DNA of 64,000 nt from Staphylococcus americanisciuri (lineage in GTDB: Bacteria > Bacillota > Bacilli > Staphylococcales > Staphylococcaceae). Both the position numbers and the translations under genes were made by a program. This document shows, in pieces, positions 9,857 through 20,631 of the stretch. The stretch covers positions 24,752-88,751 of the forward strand of contig NZ_JANUXY010000009.1 of NCBI RefSeq assembly GCF_024814435.1. The letters are read 5' to 3'. The stretch's first letter is position 1; each line of letters opens with the position of its first letter. The notes beneath the pieces were generated by a model. It did no database searches and had not been told where the DNA came from. It was given only the letters and a program-made list of their open reading frames with translations.

Positions 9857-9885
9857 TTGACAAACATTTTAGCAATATTTAAAAT
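9857..9885 (+). promoter_or_regulatory. glpT promoter
   Basis: TTGACA (9857-9862), a 17-base spacer and TAAAAT (9880-9885) form a near-consensus sigma-A promoter, about 48 bases before the glpT start. Confidence 0.7.
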
Positions 9886-9933
9886 CTATATGAATTATTG
9901 TTTACAATATTTATAATCGGAGGGCTTTTGTAC

Positions 9934-11292
9934 ATGTTCAATTTTTTGAAACCACCAAAACCTGCTCAACCAGTAGCAGATCAACATGTAGACGAAACGT
10001 ATAAAAAATTACGTTTTCAAGTATTTATGGGAATTTTTATTGGTTATGCAGGTTATTATTTATTGCGTAAAAACTTTTCAATTGCGATGCCTTATTTAAC
10101 AGAAGAAGGTTTTTCGACAACAGGTTTAGGTTTTGCGTTATCAGCAATTTCCATTGCTTATGGAATAAGTAAGTTTGTAATGGGAACAGTGAGTGATAGA
10201 AGTAACGCACGTATGTTTTTATTTTTAGGGTTGATATTGACTGCAATTGTTAATTTATTGATGGGATTTGTACCGGCATTTACGTCAAGTATTACGATTA
10301 TGTTTATTATGCTATTTTTAAATGGCTGGTTCCAAGGAATGGGGTGGCCTCCTTCAGGTCGTGTGCTTGTCCATTGGTTTAGCGTGAGCGAACGTGGTAG
10401 TAAGACTGCAATTTGGAATGTTGCACATAACGTTGGTGGCGGTTTAATGGCACCATTTGCAATGTTCGGTGTGTATTTGATGACAGTGCTTGGTTTTGAT
10501 TATATGAGAGGATATGAAGGGATCTTTATTTTTCCTGCAATTGTAGCAATTGTTGTAGCAATTATTTCATATTTACTTGTTCGAGATACACCACAATCTG
10601 TAGGTTTACCTCCGATTGAAGTGTATCGCAACGACTATCCAACAAAAGATAAAACAACATTTGAAACGGAATTAACAACTAAAGAGATACTGTTCAAATA
10701 TGTATTAAATAATAAATGGGTTTGGGCAATTGCCATTGCGAACATCTTTGTTTACTTTGTACGATACGGTGTGCTTGATTGGGCGCCACTTTATTTAAGC
10801 GATGTGAAACATTTTGATGTGAAAGACTCAAGTTGGGCTTACTTCCTTTACGAATGGGCGGGTATTCCTGGTACACTCCTTTGCGGTTGGTTGTCTGATA
10901 AAGTATTTAAAGGACGTCGTGGACCAGCAGGTGTTATCTTTATGATTGGTGTAACCATTGCGGTGGCGGTGTATTGGTTAAATCCAGCAGGCCATCCACT
11001 TGTTGATAATCTGGCTTTAGTTACAATCGGCTTTTTAATTTATGGACCAGTTATGTTGATTGGTTTGCAAGCTTTGGACTATGTGCCGAAAAAAGCTGCC
11101 GGAACAGCGGCTGGGTTAACTGGTTTATTCGGATATTTAGGTGGCGCAGTCATGGCGAATATTATCATGGGTATTGTTGTAGATACCATGGGCTGGGATG
11201 CTGGTTTTATCTTGTTAATGGTTGTGAGTATCTTAGCGACATTAAGCTTTATTTTTACATGGAATAAACGCGGACAAGAAGTTGTACATTAA
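9934..11292 (+). CDS. glpT: Glycerol-3-phosphate transporter GlpT (MFS)
   Basis: A 452-residue, twelve-helix major-facilitator antiporter of the organophosphate:phosphate family, importing glycerol-3-phosphate in exchange for phosphate and also an entry route for fosfomycin. Family signatures include [12 protein letters not shown] at the first helix, [23 protein letters not shown] and [12 protein letters not shown]. It closely matches what I recall of Bacillus GlpT throughout, which favours GlpT over UhpT. ATG 9934 follows GGAGGG by about 9 bases; an upstream TTG frame extension is ignored. A cre site and promoter precede it, and a bidirectional terminator follows. Confidence 0.93.
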   Translation: MFNFLKPPKPAQPVADQHVDETYKKLRFQVFMGIFIGYAGYYLLRKNFSIAMPYLTEEGFSTTGLGFALSAISIAYGISKFVMGTVSDRSNARMFLFLGLILTAIVNLLMGFVPAFTSSITIMFIMLFLNGWFQGMGWPPSGRVLVHWFSVSERGSKTAIWNVAHNVGGGLMAPFAMFGVYLMTVLGFDYMRGYEGIFIFPAIVAIVVAIISYLLVRDTPQSVGLPPIEVYRNDYPTKDKTTFETELTTKEILFKYVLNNKWVWAIAIANIFVYFVRYGVLDWAPLYLSDVKHFDVKDSSWAYFLYEWAGIPGTLLCGWLSDKVFKGRRGPAGVIFMIGVTIAVAVYWLNPAGHPLVDNLALVTIGFLIYGPVMLIGLQALDYVPKKAAGTAAGLTGLFGYLGGAVMANIIMGIVVDTMGWDAGFILLMVVSILATLSFIFTWNKRGQEVVH

Positions 11293-11391
11293 ATAAGCGA
11301 GACAAACATATAGCTGGCTTTTTGATATATTCAACGTGTGAGGAGTATCAGACATTGAATTATCATGATATAGCCACTGACAGAAATAGAC

Positions 11392-11437
11392 AAAAAAGTA
11401 ACGTATCACGTTTGTAAATGTGGATACGTTATTTTTT
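11392..11437. terminator. Bidirectional terminator between glpT and the DUF2529 gene
   Basis: TAACGTATC (11399-11407) and GATACGTTA (11423-11431) form the stem. It has A-rich flanks on the left and six T on the right, so it can end transcription from either convergent gene. Confidence 0.85.
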
Positions 11438-11440
11438 GCT

Positions 11441-11962
11441 TTATAATCCCAAGTCGCGAATCATTTCAATCATTTGGGTATAGATTTCGTAATAGACGTA
11501 GTTCAATGCGATAAGATGGGGGACAACGACCTTATCATAATCTTCCGTAAATACTAAAGCACGTGGGGTGGACAGGTCAATAAAATGGACAAGATGGTCT
11601 GGAATGTCCGATGATGTAGGTTTATTCGTCACAACGACAACATCACGATGGTTACGGATCAGTTGCGATACATCTTCTGCCATCTTCTCAGTATAATACT
11701 CACCAAATAATAAGACACGGTCTGTTGAATCTAATGTGTCAAGAGAAGGCAAGGTGTCCAATGAGCGGCTAGATTGCAATTTTTCAGCACTATGTAAGGC
11801 AAAAGATTCAAAGCACTTCAAATCTCCATAGCCTCTCACATAGATATGCCCTTCGCCGCCAATTGCCTGTATCAAACTTTGGGCTGCCATCTGAATATCA
11901 AGTGACTGTGCATCCAAACGATTAAAAACGCCTGTTAGTTGAGTCGTCAACATTTTTGACAC
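11441..11962 (-). CDS. DUF2529 family protein (YwjG-like)
   Basis: A soluble protein of 173 residues that fits the DUF2529 family, including Bacillus YwjG, which is likewise found between pyrG and fba. The fold looks like a sugar-isomerase-type phosphate-binding domain: GEGHIYVRGYGD near residue 35 and LLFGEYY near 85. No enzymatic function is established. The start is GTG 11962, with AAGGAG 10 bases before it; the internal ATG at 11953 would be 19 bases away. It is divergent from fba and convergent with glpT. Confidence 0.8.
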   Translation of the reverse strand: MSKMLTTQLTGVFNRLDAQSLDIQMAAQSLIQAIGGEGHIYVRGYGDLKCFESFALHSAEKLQSSRSLDTLPSLDTLDSTDRVLLFGEYYTEKMAEDVSQLIRNHRDVVVVTNKPTSSDIPDHLVHFIDLSTPRALVFTEDYDKVVVPHLIALNYVYYEIYTQMIEMIRDLGL

Positions 11963-12192
11963 GTAAAGTCAGCTCCTTAAAATTGTAATTTTCTAGTGCA
12001 ATACTTGCGTTAATTCTATAAAAATTGTGGTTGATTCGCAATAACAAAAAATGATGACGCTTACATCTTTAATTTGAGATTTTTTTCACAAAAACGCCTA
12101 TTTTCAAGCCGAATTCTTGTGCATTCGTATATATATTTTGCTATACTGTACTTATAAAAATCAGTGCAAAAAGCACTCAAGGAGGAACTTAC

Positions 12193-13065
12193 ATGCCTTT
12201 AGTTTCAATGAAAGAAATGTTAATCGACGCCAAAGAAAATGGCTATGCAGTTGGTCAATATAACTTAAACAACTTAGAATTTACGCAAGCTATTTTACAA
12301 GCATCTCAAGAAGAAAATGCGCCAGTGATTTTAGGTGTTTCTGAAGGTGCAGGTCGTTACATGGGAGGCTTCTACACAGTTGTTAAAATGGTAGAAGGTT
12401 TAATGCACGATTACAATATTACAGTACCAGTGGCTATCCACTTAGATCACGGTTCAAGCTTTGAAAAATGTAAAGAGGCGATTGATGCTGGTTTCACATC
12501 AGTAATGATTGATGCATCACACGAACCATATGAAGACAACGTGAAAATCACTAAAAAAGTTGTGGAATATGCACATGAGCGTGGTGTGTCAGTAGAGGCA
12601 GAATTAGGAACTGTTGGTGGTCAAGAAGACGACGTAGTTGCTGACGGCGTTATCTATGCAGATCCAATCGAATGCCAAAACTTAGTTAAAGAAACAGGTA
12701 TTGACACATTAGCACCAGCATTAGGTTCAGTACACGGACCTTACAAAGGTGAACCAAACTTAGGCTTCAAAGAAATGGAAGAGATTGGTTTATCAACTGG
12801 CTTACCATTAGTATTACACGGTGGTACTGGTATCCCAACACATGATATTAAAAAATCAATTTCATTAGGTACTGCTAAAATCAATGTAAACACTGAAAAC
12901 CAAATTGCTTCAGCGAAACGTGTTCGTGAAGTATTAGCTGCAGATACAGAAGTATACGATCCACGTAAATACTTAGGACCTGCACGTGAAGCAATTAAAG
13001 AAACAGTTGTTGGTAAAATCCGTGAATTCGGTACTTCTAATAAAGCAGATAACCTTAAAGCTTAA
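12193..13065 (+). CDS. fba: Class II fructose-1,6-bisphosphate aldolase
   Basis: This zinc enzyme interconverts fructose-1,6-bisphosphate with DHAP and glyceraldehyde-3-phosphate in glycolysis and gluconeogenesis. It has 290 residues. Class II features are IHLDHGSS near residue 80 (the catalytic Asp and zinc His), [11 protein letters not shown] at about 130, [20 protein letters not shown] near 210 and the phosphate-binding KINVNTE. Codon use is strongly biased, as in highly expressed genes. AAGGAGGA precedes ATG 12193, and a -10-like TATACT lies at about 12141. A terminator follows. Confidence 0.97.
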   Translation: MPLVSMKEMLIDAKENGYAVGQYNLNNLEFTQAILQASQEENAPVILGVSEGAGRYMGGFYTVVKMVEGLMHDYNITVPVAIHLDHGSSFEKCKEAIDAGFTSVMIDASHEPYEDNVKITKKVVEYAHERGVSVEAELGTVGGQEDDVVADGVIYADPIECQNLVKETGIDTLAPALGSVHGPYKGEPNLGFKEMEEIGLSTGLPLVLHGGTGIPTHDIKKSISLGTAKINVNTENQIASAKRVREVLAADTEVYDPRKYLGPAREAIKETVVGKIREFGTSNKADNLKA

Positions 13066-13106
13066 TAAAGAACGACAAAAAAACAATATATAGTTTAAAA
13101 TATATG

Positions 13107-13152
13107 AAGGCTGGGAATCATTATCTTTGGATATGGTTTTCCGGCCTTTATT
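13107..13152 (+). terminator. fba terminator
   Basis: AAGGCTGGGAA (13107-13117) pairs with TTTTCCGGCCTT (13137-13148). The T-tract is short, so efficiency is uncertain. Confidence 0.7.
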
Positions 13153-13476
13153 AGGTTCTTAGACATGGTGTATGATTTTTCAAATGCAATTTAGAATAAA
13201 ATAGTGCGAGTTGAAAAGCTAGGGAGATATTATTGATAAGTGGCTGTGGCATTAATAGGAATGTCATCAAAATAATAGAAACGGTGTAGAAGATAATAGT
13301 TTTGAATAAAATCGTTCGTTTTTTGATTAGATACCCATCACATTTTTTACAATGCTGTCCTCAAATTGTATAAAAATTAGCATTTCGACAGTTCTAGGCA
13401 ATTATCTACAACAGTGTTCGCTGCTGTTTGATTTTATTCTCGTGTATTCAATGTTTTTGATTGTAAATAATACATT
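13153..13476. other. Gene-free spacer between fba and murZ
   Basis: About 320 AT-rich bases. I see no open frame with a ribosome binding site, no repeat and no RNA signature here. Only the murZ promoter at its right-hand end can be named. Confidence 0.6.
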
Positions 13477-13505
13477 TTGCAATTTGAAAATTTTTGCATT
13501 ATAAT
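13477..13505 (+). promoter_or_regulatory. murZ promoter
   Basis: TTGCAA (13477-13482), a 17-base spacer and a perfect TATAAT (13500-13505), about 57 bases before the murZ start. Confidence 0.7.
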
Positions 13506-13561
13506 GCCGGTAAATATGGTATTCTATGGTTATATAAGAGATGGAAAAGGAGTTCTGAAGC

Positions 13562-14824
13562 ATGGCACAAGAAGTGATTAAAATAAGAGGTGGCCAAAAG
13601 TTAAAGGGTAAGGTTGAAATCAGTGGTGCCAAAAATAGTTCCGTAGCTATTATACCAGCTGCATTGATGGCTGAATCTCCAGTGATATTAGATGGATTAC
13701 CAGAAATATCTGACGTTGTAACATTGGTGAGTTTACTTGAAAGTTTGAATATTAAAACGCAGTTAGCAGAACGCACTTTAAGTATTGATCCAAGTGAGAT
13801 AGAAAATGCACCTCTCCCGAATAATAAGGTAGAATCGTTACGAGCGTCATATTACATGATGGGTGCGATGCTTGGACGCTTTAACAAATGTGTCATTGGT
13901 TTGCCAGGAGGTTGTCCATTAGGGCCACGTCCGATTGACCAGCACATCAAAGGATTTAAAGCATTGGGAGCAAAAATTGATGAATCTAATCCAACGTCAA
14001 TGAAGTTAGAAGCAGAACGTTTAGTAGGAGCAAATATTTATTTAGATATTGTAAGTGTAGGGGCAACAATTAATATCATGTTAGCTGCTACGCGTGCAGA
14101 AGGGCAAACAATTATTGAAAATGCAGCGAAAGAGCCGGAAGTAGTGGATGTTGCAAACTTTTTGAATAGCATGGGTGCTAAGGTTTCTGGTGCAGGTACG
14201 AGCACGATTAAGATTCAAGGTGTAACGCAATTGTTGGGGAGTAGACATGCCATCATTCCGGATCGTATTGAAGCGGGGACATATATGTGTATTGCAGCAG
14301 CGAGTGGTGATGAGATGATCATTGATAACATCATTCCTGAACATGTTGAGCCGTTGACTGTTAAGTTGAAAGAACTCGGTGTTAAAATTGACACTCACGA
14401 TGATTACATGGTTGTCCAAGCGGCAGCCCCTTATAAAAATGTAGATATTAAAACTCTCGTATATCCAGGATTTGCGACAGACTTGCAACAACCAATTACC
14501 CCATTACTGTTCTTAGCAGATGGACCAAGTTTTGTTACAGAGACAATATATCCTGAGCGTTTTAAGCATGTAGATGAGCTACAACGCATGAATGCAGCAA
14601 TTACGGCAGATACAGGAACAGCAACAATTAAGCCATCTCAATTAAAAGGTGCAGAAGTGTATGCGAGTGACTTACGTGCAGGTGCATGTCTAATTGTTGC
14701 TGGTCTCATTGCTGAAGGTGTGACAACTATTTATAACGTACGTCATATTTATCGTGGTTATTCCAATATTGTTGAAACATTAAAATCATTAGGTGCTGAT
14801 ATTTGGACAGAGCAGCAAGCCTAA
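13562..14824 (+). CDS. murZ: UDP-GlcNAc 1-carboxyvinyltransferase MurZ (second MurA)
   Basis: MurA-type enzymes transfer enolpyruvate from PEP to UDP-N-acetylglucosamine, the first committed step of peptidoglycan synthesis. The 420-residue protein has the catalytic cysteine at about residue 118 in [13 protein letters not shown], which is also the fosfomycin target, plus the GAKNSS start and the [13 protein letters not shown] end. Low-GC Gram-positives carry two paralogues. This one is called MurZ by its place next to fba; the other lies at 34.6 kb. AAAGGAG precedes ATG 13562. Confidence 0.94.
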   Translation: MAQEVIKIRGGQKLKGKVEISGAKNSSVAIIPAALMAESPVILDGLPEISDVVTLVSLLESLNIKTQLAERTLSIDPSEIENAPLPNNKVESLRASYYMMGAMLGRFNKCVIGLPGGCPLGPRPIDQHIKGFKALGAKIDESNPTSMKLEAERLVGANIYLDIVSVGATINIMLAATRAEGQTIIENAAKEPEVVDVANFLNSMGAKVSGAGTSTIKIQGVTQLLGSRHAIIPDRIEAGTYMCIAAASGDEMIIDNIIPEHVEPLTVKLKELGVKIDTHDDYMVVQAAAPYKNVDIKTLVYPGFATDLQQPITPLLFLADGPSFVTETIYPERFKHVDELQRMNAAITADTGTATIKPSQLKGAEVYASDLRAGACLIVAGLIAEGVTTIYNVRHIYRGYSNIVETLKSLGADIWTEQQA

Positions 14825-14858
14825 TTGATATGTAAGTTGATTAAGAGGGGCGATAATT

Positions 14859-15188
14859 ATGGAAGTTTGTCCGTATATTGAAGAGACTTTTAAAATTTTA
14901 GGACGTAGTTGGAATGGTCTTATTTTACATTATTTAGCGAAATGTCCAGAACAACATGCACATTTTTCGGATATTAAACGCGATTTGAAGCCCATCACGA
15001 ATCGTGCATTATCGTTAAAGCTCTCTGAATTAGCAGCAGCCCAATTACTGATAAAGGAAGTTATTTCAGAAAACCCGCCGTCTGTTTGTTATCATCTCAC
15101 TGAAAAAGGGAGTGCCTTAGCAGAAGCTTTGATACCGTTAGAAGATTGGGCTCATAAGCATATGGAGCTTAAAAGCGAAGCCAAATAA
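14859..15188 (+). CDS. HxlR/MarR-type winged helix regulator
   Basis: A 109-residue DNA-binding protein of the HxlR family. The N-terminus CPYIEETFKILGRSWNGLILHYL is typical, with Cys4 as a possible redox-sensing residue. HTH helices follow in FSDIKRDLKPITNRALSLKLSEL, then the wing VCYHLTEKGSALAEAL. It starts 34 bases after murZ with a GAGGGG ribosome binding site, so it may be read together with it. The targets are unknown; the aldehyde dehydrogenase gene 200 bases downstream is one candidate. Confidence 0.85.
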   Translation: MEVCPYIEETFKILGRSWNGLILHYLAKCPEQHAHFSDIKRDLKPITNRALSLKLSELAAAQLLIKEVISENPPSVCYHLTEKGSALAEALIPLEDWAHKHMELKSEAK

Positions 15189-15242
15189 TTAACATTTGAT
15201 ATCGATAAAAATTTTGAACTGATCGTTTGCCAAAGAGTGAGG

Positions 15243-15284
15243 TAATGAATCTAAAGTTAGATTTCATTATTTCACTTTTTTATT
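15243..15284 (+). terminator. Possible terminator after the HxlR gene
   Basis: TAATGAATCTAA (15243-15254) and TTAGATTTCATTA (15257-15269) form an almost perfect stem with a tiny loop, followed by a T-rich tract. Confidence 0.65.
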
Positions 15285-15388
15285 GTGCATGCGTACAAAT
15301 CAAGGGAGAATCTATAAGCAACAGAAGTTTCACCGGGCATTAAAAAGGTTATAATAATACTATGATTTAGAAGAAAGGGTGTTAGTTT

Positions 15389-16816
15389 ATGATGAATCGA
15401 ACAAAGCAATACATTAATGGTGAATGGATTGATAGCGACAGTGGAGAAACAATTGATGTTATCAATCCTGCAACTGAAGAAGTGTTCGGCAAGATTGCAA
15501 AAGGGAATAAGGCAGATGTAGATAAAGCAGTCCAAGCTGCCAAAGATGTTTATCTTAAATTCCGTCATACACCTGTAAAAGAACGCCAAGCTATGTTAGG
15601 ACGTATTGTTGAAGGATATAAAGCACGTAAACAAGATTTGATAGATGTCATGACATTGGAATTGGGATCACCTGTAACCAAGTCTGATAAAGTACATTAC
15701 GAGACGGGAGTCACACATTTCCAAGCGGCTTATGATGCTTTGGAGACATTTGAATTTGAAGAGCGTCGTGGAGAAAACTTAGTAGTCAAAGAAGCAATTG
15801 GTGTAACGGGCTTAGTTACGCCTTGGAATTTCCCGACAAATCAAACGTCGTTGAAACTTGCAGCGGCATTCGCAGCAGGTGCACCTGTTGTACTGAAGCC
15901 TTCAGAGATGACACCATTTGCAGCGGTTATCCTTGCAGAAATTTTTGATGAGGCAGGCGTACCTAAAGGTGTGTTCAATCTTGTAAATGGTGATGGTGAG
16001 GGTGTTGGGACACCATTAAGTCAACACCCAGATATCCGTATGATGTCATTTACAGGCTCTGGTGGTACAGGTTCTAAAATTATGGAGCAAGCAAGTAAAG
16101 ACTTCAAAAAAGTATCACTTGAGTTAGGTGGTAAATCACCTTTTATTATTTTAGATGATGCAGATTTAGATGAAGCAGCGCAGGCAGCAGTAGCCAAAGT
16201 TGTTAATAACACGGGGCAAGTATGTACAGCAGGGACACGTACACTTGTACCAGAAAGCTTAAAAGATGCCTTTCTAAAAAAAGCTGTAGAAGCAATGACG
16301 CGCGTTAAAGTAGGGGATCCACAATCACCTGAGACAGAGGTTGGACCGATTGTTAGTGAAAAGCAATATAAGCAGGTACAAACATATATCCAAAAAGGGA
16401 TTGATGAGGGTGCGACGCTTATTCATGGTGGCTTAGGTAAACCAGATGGATTAGATAAAGGTTATTTTGTCAAACCGACAATATTTGCGGATGTTGATAA
16501 TCATATGACGATTGCACAAGAAGAAATATTCGGACCAGTTATGTCGGTTATTACGTATAAAGATCTTGATGAAGCGATTCAAATTGCCAATGATACTAAG
16601 TATGGTTTGGCAGGTTATGTTTATGGTAAAGATCAAGATGTTTTGAAGCGACTTGCCCGAGAAATTGAAGCAGGCACGATTGTTATTAACGAAGCACCAC
16701 GCACACCTGATTTGCCGTTTGGTGGTTACAAACAATCGGGTCTTGGTCGTGAATGGGGCGACTATGGTATTGAAGAATTTTTAGAAGTAAAAGCAATTGC
16801 AGGATTTTATCGATAA
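15389..16816 (+). CDS. aldA: NAD(P)-dependent aldehyde dehydrogenase
   Basis: A 475-residue member of the aldehyde dehydrogenase superfamily that oxidises aldehydes to carboxylic acids. The coenzyme-binding part includes TPWNFP near residue 150 and [11 protein letters not shown] near 225. The general-base Glu is in LELGGKSPF near 245, and the nucleophile Cys is in [11 protein letters not shown] near 280. The protein is closest in style to the AldA proteins found next to murZ in staphylococci; its natural aldehyde is unknown. The start may be ATG 15389 or 15392; AGAAAGGG lies upstream. A terminator follows. Confidence 0.9.
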   Translation: MMNRTKQYINGEWIDSDSGETIDVINPATEEVFGKIAKGNKADVDKAVQAAKDVYLKFRHTPVKERQAMLGRIVEGYKARKQDLIDVMTLELGSPVTKSDKVHYETGVTHFQAAYDALETFEFEERRGENLVVKEAIGVTGLVTPWNFPTNQTSLKLAAAFAAGAPVVLKPSEMTPFAAVILAEIFDEAGVPKGVFNLVNGDGEGVGTPLSQHPDIRMMSFTGSGGTGSKIMEQASKDFKKVSLELGGKSPFIILDDADLDEAAQAAVAKVVNNTGQVCTAGTRTLVPESLKDAFLKKAVEAMTRVKVGDPQSPETEVGPIVSEKQYKQVQTYIQKGIDEGATLIHGGLGKPDGLDKGYFVKPTIFADVDNHMTIAQEEIFGPVMSVITYKDLDEAIQIANDTKYGLAGYVYGKDQDVLKRLAREIEAGTIVINEAPRTPDLPFGGYKQSGLGREWGDYGIEEFLEVKAIAGFYR

Positions 16817-16855
16817 TTCTAAACGCGTACATTGTAAAATATGAGCGTTAATAAG

Positions 16856-16902
16856 GCAGGACAATCATGGCTTAAAGTGCAGTGGTTGTGCCTGCTTTTT
16901 TA
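16856..16902 (+). terminator. aldA terminator
   Basis: The arms around GCAGGACAA (16856-16864) and TTGTGCCTGC (16886-16895) pair with one bulged base and are followed by six T. Confidence 0.82.
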
Positions 16903-17082
16903 ATAGATAGAAGAAACAATAACAAATATCTTGAAAAAGTGTGCTTGGAAAAGCGATACAAAAAGTCATATTTGAAAGATTTATAACAGAGATTTCCAAA
17001 ATTTTGTTTGCTATATGACGTCAGCTATTGTATGTTATTTTACATAGTTGAATTAAAATTATAAACGAAATGAGTGTGTTAC

Positions 17083-18408
17083 ATGTCTACAAGGGACACT
17101 AGGGAGAGAACATCACCGCAGTATGAATCATTCCATGAGTTATACAAGAACAATACGACAAAAGCCCTGACAGAGAAAGCCAAGGCATTGAAGTTGGTCA
17201 ACTATAGCAAGTTGAACAAAAAGGAACTTGTTTTAGCAATTATGGAAGCACAAATGGAAAAAGATGGCAACTATTATATGGAGGGTATCTTAGATGATAT
17301 CCAACCAGATGGATATGGTTTTTTAAGAACAGTTAACTATTCGAAAGGCGAAAAAGATATTTATATTTCGGCGAGTCAAATTCGACGTTTTGAAATTAAG
17401 CTTGGAGATAAAGTAACTGGAAAAGTACGTAAGCCTAAAGAAAACGAAAAATATTATGGTCTATTACAAGTAGATTTTGTGAATGATCATAATGCAGAGG
17501 AAGTTAAGAAACGACCACACTTTCAAGCTTTAACACCCCTTTATCCAGATGAACGAATCAAATTGGAAACAACCCCTCATAGTTATTCAACGCGTGTTAT
17601 GGACTTAGTTACACCAATAGGTTTTGGGCAACGTGGTTTAATTGTTGCACCACCAAAAGCGGGTAAGACTTCATTATTGAAAGAGATTGCAAATGCGATT
17701 GTAACCAACAAACCGAATGCGAAGTTATTTATTCTTCTTGTAGGTGAACGACCTGAAGAGGTAACGGATATAGAGAGATCAGTTGATGAAGCGGAAGTCG
17801 TACATTCAACCTTTGATGAACATCCGAAACATCATGTCAAAGTTGCCGAATTGCTTTTAGAACGTGCAAAACGGCTGGTTGAAATTGGTGAAGATGTCAT
17901 TATTTTAATGGATTCGATTACCCGATTGGCTCGCGCATATAATCTTGTTGTACCGCCAAGTGGTAGAACTTTATCAGGTGGTTTGGATCCAGCATCGTTA
18001 CATGGGCCTAAAGCATTTTTTGGTGCAGCGCGTAACATTGAGGCTGGAGGTAGTTTGACAATCCTTGCAACGGCACTTGTTGATACAGGTTCTAGAATGG
18101 ATGACATGATCTATGAAGAGTTTAAAGGAACAGGAAATATGGAACTACATTTAGATCGACGTCTGTCCGAACGAAGAATTTTTCCTGCAATCGATATTGT
18201 CCGCAGTTCAACGCGCAAAGAAGAGTTATTGATTCCAAAGAATGAACTTGAGAGCTTATGGCAATTGCGCAATATGTTTTCTAATGCGCCTGACTTTACA
18301 GAGCGTTTTATACGTAAGCTAAAACGTACTAAGTCGAACGAAGAATTTTTTGAAGAGCTGCAAAAGAGTGCGATAGAGAGTACGAAAACAGGACGGCCAA
18401 TTATTTAA
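17083..18408 (+). CDS. rho: Transcription termination factor Rho
   Basis: Rho is a hexameric RNA helicase that ends transcription of untranslated RNA and limits antisense transcription in staphylococci. It has 441 residues. The N-terminal helical and cold-shock RNA-binding domain covers about 20-125 (YMEGILDDIQPDGYGFLR). The P-loop APPKAGKTSLL is near 190, Walker B IILMDSITRLARA near 275, and the Q/R-loop region SGGLDPASLHGPK follows. The frame extends upstream to GTG 17074, but ATG 17083 gives the normal N-terminus. The ribosome binding site (GAGTG) is weak. Confidence 0.96.
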   Translation: MSTRDTRERTSPQYESFHELYKNNTTKALTEKAKALKLVNYSKLNKKELVLAIMEAQMEKDGNYYMEGILDDIQPDGYGFLRTVNYSKGEKDIYISASQIRRFEIKLGDKVTGKVRKPKENEKYYGLLQVDFVNDHNAEEVKKRPHFQALTPLYPDERIKLETTPHSYSTRVMDLVTPIGFGQRGLIVAPPKAGKTSLLKEIANAIVTNKPNAKLFILLVGERPEEVTDIERSVDEAEVVHSTFDEHPKHHVKVAELLLERAKRLVEIGEDVIILMDSITRLARAYNLVVPPSGRTLSGGLDPASLHGPKAFFGAARNIEAGGSLTILATALVDTGSRMDDMIYEEFKGTGNMELHLDRRLSERRIFPAIDIVRSSTRKEELLIPKNELESLWQLRNMFSNAPDFTERFIRKLKRTKSNEEFFEELQKSAIESTKTGRPII

Positions 18409-18430
18409 ATGAAATAAATTGGCTATAGGG

Positions 18431-18459
18431 TTGCTTTTTGAATAGTCACCCTTTATAAT
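18431..18459 (+). promoter_or_regulatory. rpmE2 promoter
   Basis: TTGCTT (18431-18436), a 17-base spacer and TATAAT (18454-18459), giving a 5' untranslated region of about 64 bases before rpmE2. Confidence 0.65.
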
Positions 18460-18529
18460 AACTAAGTATTGGGTAAAAACTCACAAATAACTCTGTTCCA
18501 GATGGTTCAGGGCAAAGGAGCTGAAAAGA

Positions 18530-18784
18530 ATGAAACAAGGAATTCATCCAGAATATCGTAAAGTTATCTTTTTAGATACAACTACTAACTTTAAGTTTTT
18601 AAGTGGATCAACAAAAACGACAAGCGAAACAATGGAATGGGAAGATGGTAACGAATATCCAGTTATTCGTTTAGATATTTCTTCTGATTCACATCCATTC
18701 TACACAGGACGTCAAAAGTTCGCTGCAGCAGACGGTCGTGTGGAACGTTTCAACAAAAAATTTGGTCTCAAATCAAACAACTAA
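18530..18784 (+). CDS. rpmE2: 50S ribosomal protein L31 type B
   Basis: An 84-residue ribosomal protein, [19 protein letters not shown] to the conserved [13 protein letters not shown] segment. It lacks the CxxC zinc cysteines of type A L31, so it is the zinc-independent type B form, which in other Firmicutes can be the zinc-limitation alternative. AAAGGAG precedes ATG 18530. It has its own promoter and terminator. No Zur-like operator was recognised upstream. Confidence 0.97.
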   Translation: MKQGIHPEYRKVIFLDTTTNFKFLSGSTKTTSETMEWEDGNEYPVIRLDISSDSHPFYTGRQKFAAADGRVERFNKKFGLKSNN

Positions 18785-18793
18785 TGAACGTTC

Positions 18794-18828
18794 AAGCATT
18801 CTCATATCACTTGAGGATGCTTTTTTAT
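18794..18828 (+). terminator. rpmE2 terminator
   Basis: AAGCATTCTCA (18794-18804) and TGAGGATGCTT (18812-18822), then a T-run. Confidence 0.88.
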
Positions 18829-18952
18829 TACCAAAGAATTAATCATTGCAGACAGGGTGCATGATATTTTAGTATTACCAAAAGTTAAATTATAATACGC
18901 AAAAAGTTATGATATAATAAAGTGATTTGTTTGAAAAAGGTGGATAAAAGTC

Positions 18953-19555
18953 ATGTATGAAGCATATCATTCAGGATGGATAGAATGTATTACTGGCAGT
19001 ATGTTTAGTGGTAAGTCTGAAGAACTCATACGCCGTTTACGTCGCGGTGTCTATGCTAAACAAAAGGTGGTTGTCTTTAAACCGGTCATTGACGATCGTT
19101 ATCACAAAGAGAAGATTGTATCACATAATGGTAACGCAATTGAGGCGATCAATATTACATGTGCCAAAGAAATCACAGAGTATGACTTAAAAGGCGTAGA
19201 TATTATAGGGATAGATGAAATTCAATTTTTTGACCGTGACATTGTAGATGTTGCTACGTCACTTGCTGAACAAGGTTATCGTGTGATTACTGCTGGGCTA
19301 GATATGGACTTCAAAGGAGAACCTTTTGATCCAGTGCCAGAAATGCTTGCAGTAAGCGAACATATCACGAAGTTACAGGCTGTATGTGCAGTTTGTGGTG
19401 CATCATCAAGCCGTACGCAACGCTTAATCAACGGTAAACCAGCAAAAATAGACGATCCGATTATTTTAGTCGGAGCAAGTGAAAGTTATGAACCAAGATG
19501 TCGTGCACACCATGTTGTGATGCCGAGTGACAAGCCAGAGGAGGAGAATCAATAA
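18953..19555 (+). CDS. tdk: Thymidine kinase
   Basis: A 200-residue type II thymidine kinase that phosphorylates salvaged thymidine with ATP. The P-loop is [13 protein letters not shown] near residue 18, the DEIQFF segment near 90 carries the catalytic Glu, and the zinc-ribbon lasso has CAVCG near 145 plus CRAHH near 183. A perfect TATAAT lies about 35 bases upstream of ATG 18953. Its last base overlaps the first base of prfA, so it opens a long operon joining nucleotide salvage with translation termination. Confidence 0.96.
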   Translation: MYEAYHSGWIECITGSMFSGKSEELIRRLRRGVYAKQKVVVFKPVIDDRYHKEKIVSHNGNAIEAINITCAKEITEYDLKGVDIIGIDEIQFFDRDIVDVATSLAEQGYRVITAGLDMDFKGEPFDPVPEMLAVSEHITKLQAVCAVCGASSSRTQRLINGKPAKIDDPIILVGASESYEPRCRAHHVVMPSDKPEEENQ

Positions 19556-20631
19556 TGTTTGATCAACTAGATATTGTAGAAGAAAGATACGAACAGTTAA
19601 ATGAATTGTTAAGTGATCCAGATGTCGTTAGTGATTCGAATAAATTACGTCAGTATTCTAAAGAACAATCAGATCTTCAGAAAACAGTAGATGTTTATCG
19701 TCAATATAAGCAGGTGAAAGAAGACAGCGAAGAAATTGAATTGATGATGGCAGAAACAGATGACCAAGATGAGATTGATATGTTAAAACAAGATGCAGAT
19801 GAGTTGAAAGGTCGTATGCCTGAACTAGAAGAACAACTAAAAATATTGCTCATTCCGAAAGATCCTAACGATGAAAAAGATGTTATTGTTGAGATTCGGG
19901 CAGCAGCAGGTGGCGATGAAGCGGCGATTTTTGCGGGTGATTTATTCCGTATGTATTCAAAATTTGCCGAATCACACAGCTTAAAAACTGAAATTGTGGA
20001 AGCGACAGAAAGTGATCACGGTGGCTATAAAGAAATCAGTTTTTCAGTATCTGGACAAGATGCTTATAGTAAGTTGAAATTTGAAAATGGTGCACATCGT
20101 GTACAACGTGTGCCAGAAACAGAATCTAGCGGCCGTATCCATACGTCAACAGCAACCGTTGCTGTGTTACCAGAAGTAGAAGATGTAGAAATTGAGATCC
20201 GTAAAGAGGACTTACAAATAGATACGTATCGTTCAAGTGGTGCGGGTGGACAGCACGTCAATACAACAGACTCTGCTGTACGTATTACTCACTTACCAAC
20301 AGGGGTGATTGCGACGTCATCTGAGAAATCTCAAATTCAAAACCGAGAAAAGGCAATGAAAGTTTTAAAAGCACGCTTGTATGATATGAAAGTGCAAGAA
20401 GAACAACAAAAATACGCAGCGCAACGTAAATCAGCGGTTGGTACAGGAGATCGTTCTGAACGTATTCGTACGTATAACTATCCACAAAGCCGTGTAACGG
20501 ATCATCGCATTGGTTTAACGTTACAAAAATTGGATCAAATTATGGAAGGTAAGTTGGATGAAGTGATTGATGCTTTAACAATGCACGAACAAACTGAAAA
20601 GTTGAAAGAGCTTAATAGTGGTGAGTTATAG
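19555..20631 (+). CDS. prfA: Peptide chain release factor 1
   Basis: RF1 recognises UAA and UAG stop codons and triggers peptide release. The 358-residue length is normal. The catalytic GGQ lies in [17 protein letters not shown] near residue 230, and this glutamine is the methylation target of the next gene's product, PrmC. The C-terminal [14 protein letters not shown] is conserved. GAGGAG precedes ATG 19555. The gene overlaps prmC by 14 bases, which couples the factor to its modifying enzyme. Confidence 0.98.
   Translation: MFDQLDIVEERYEQLNELLSDPDVVSDSNKLRQYSKEQSDLQKTVDVYRQYKQVKEDSEEIELMMAETDDQDEIDMLKQDADELKGRMPELEEQLKILLIPKDPNDEKDVIVEIRAAAGGDEAAIFAGDLFRMYSKFAESHSLKTEIVEATESDHGGYKEISFSVSGQDAYSKLKFENGAHRVQRVPETESSGRIHTSTATVAVLPEVEDVEIEIRKEDLQIDTYRSSGAGGQHVNTTDSAVRITHLPTGVIATSSEKSQIQNREKAMKVLKARLYDMKVQEEQQKYAAQRKSAVGTGDRSERIRTYNYPQSRVTDHRIGLTLQKLDQIMEGKLDEVIDALTMHEQTEKLKELNSGEL

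Noticed and set aside
12064..12192. Possible leader gene or riboswitch before fba
   Set aside because: No aptamer signature or open frame was found; only a -10-like box can be supported.
13402..13776. 124-codon minus-strand frame over the murZ start
   Set aside because: Its long frame is mainly the mirror of murZ and its promoter; composition and lack of a start signal speak against a gene.
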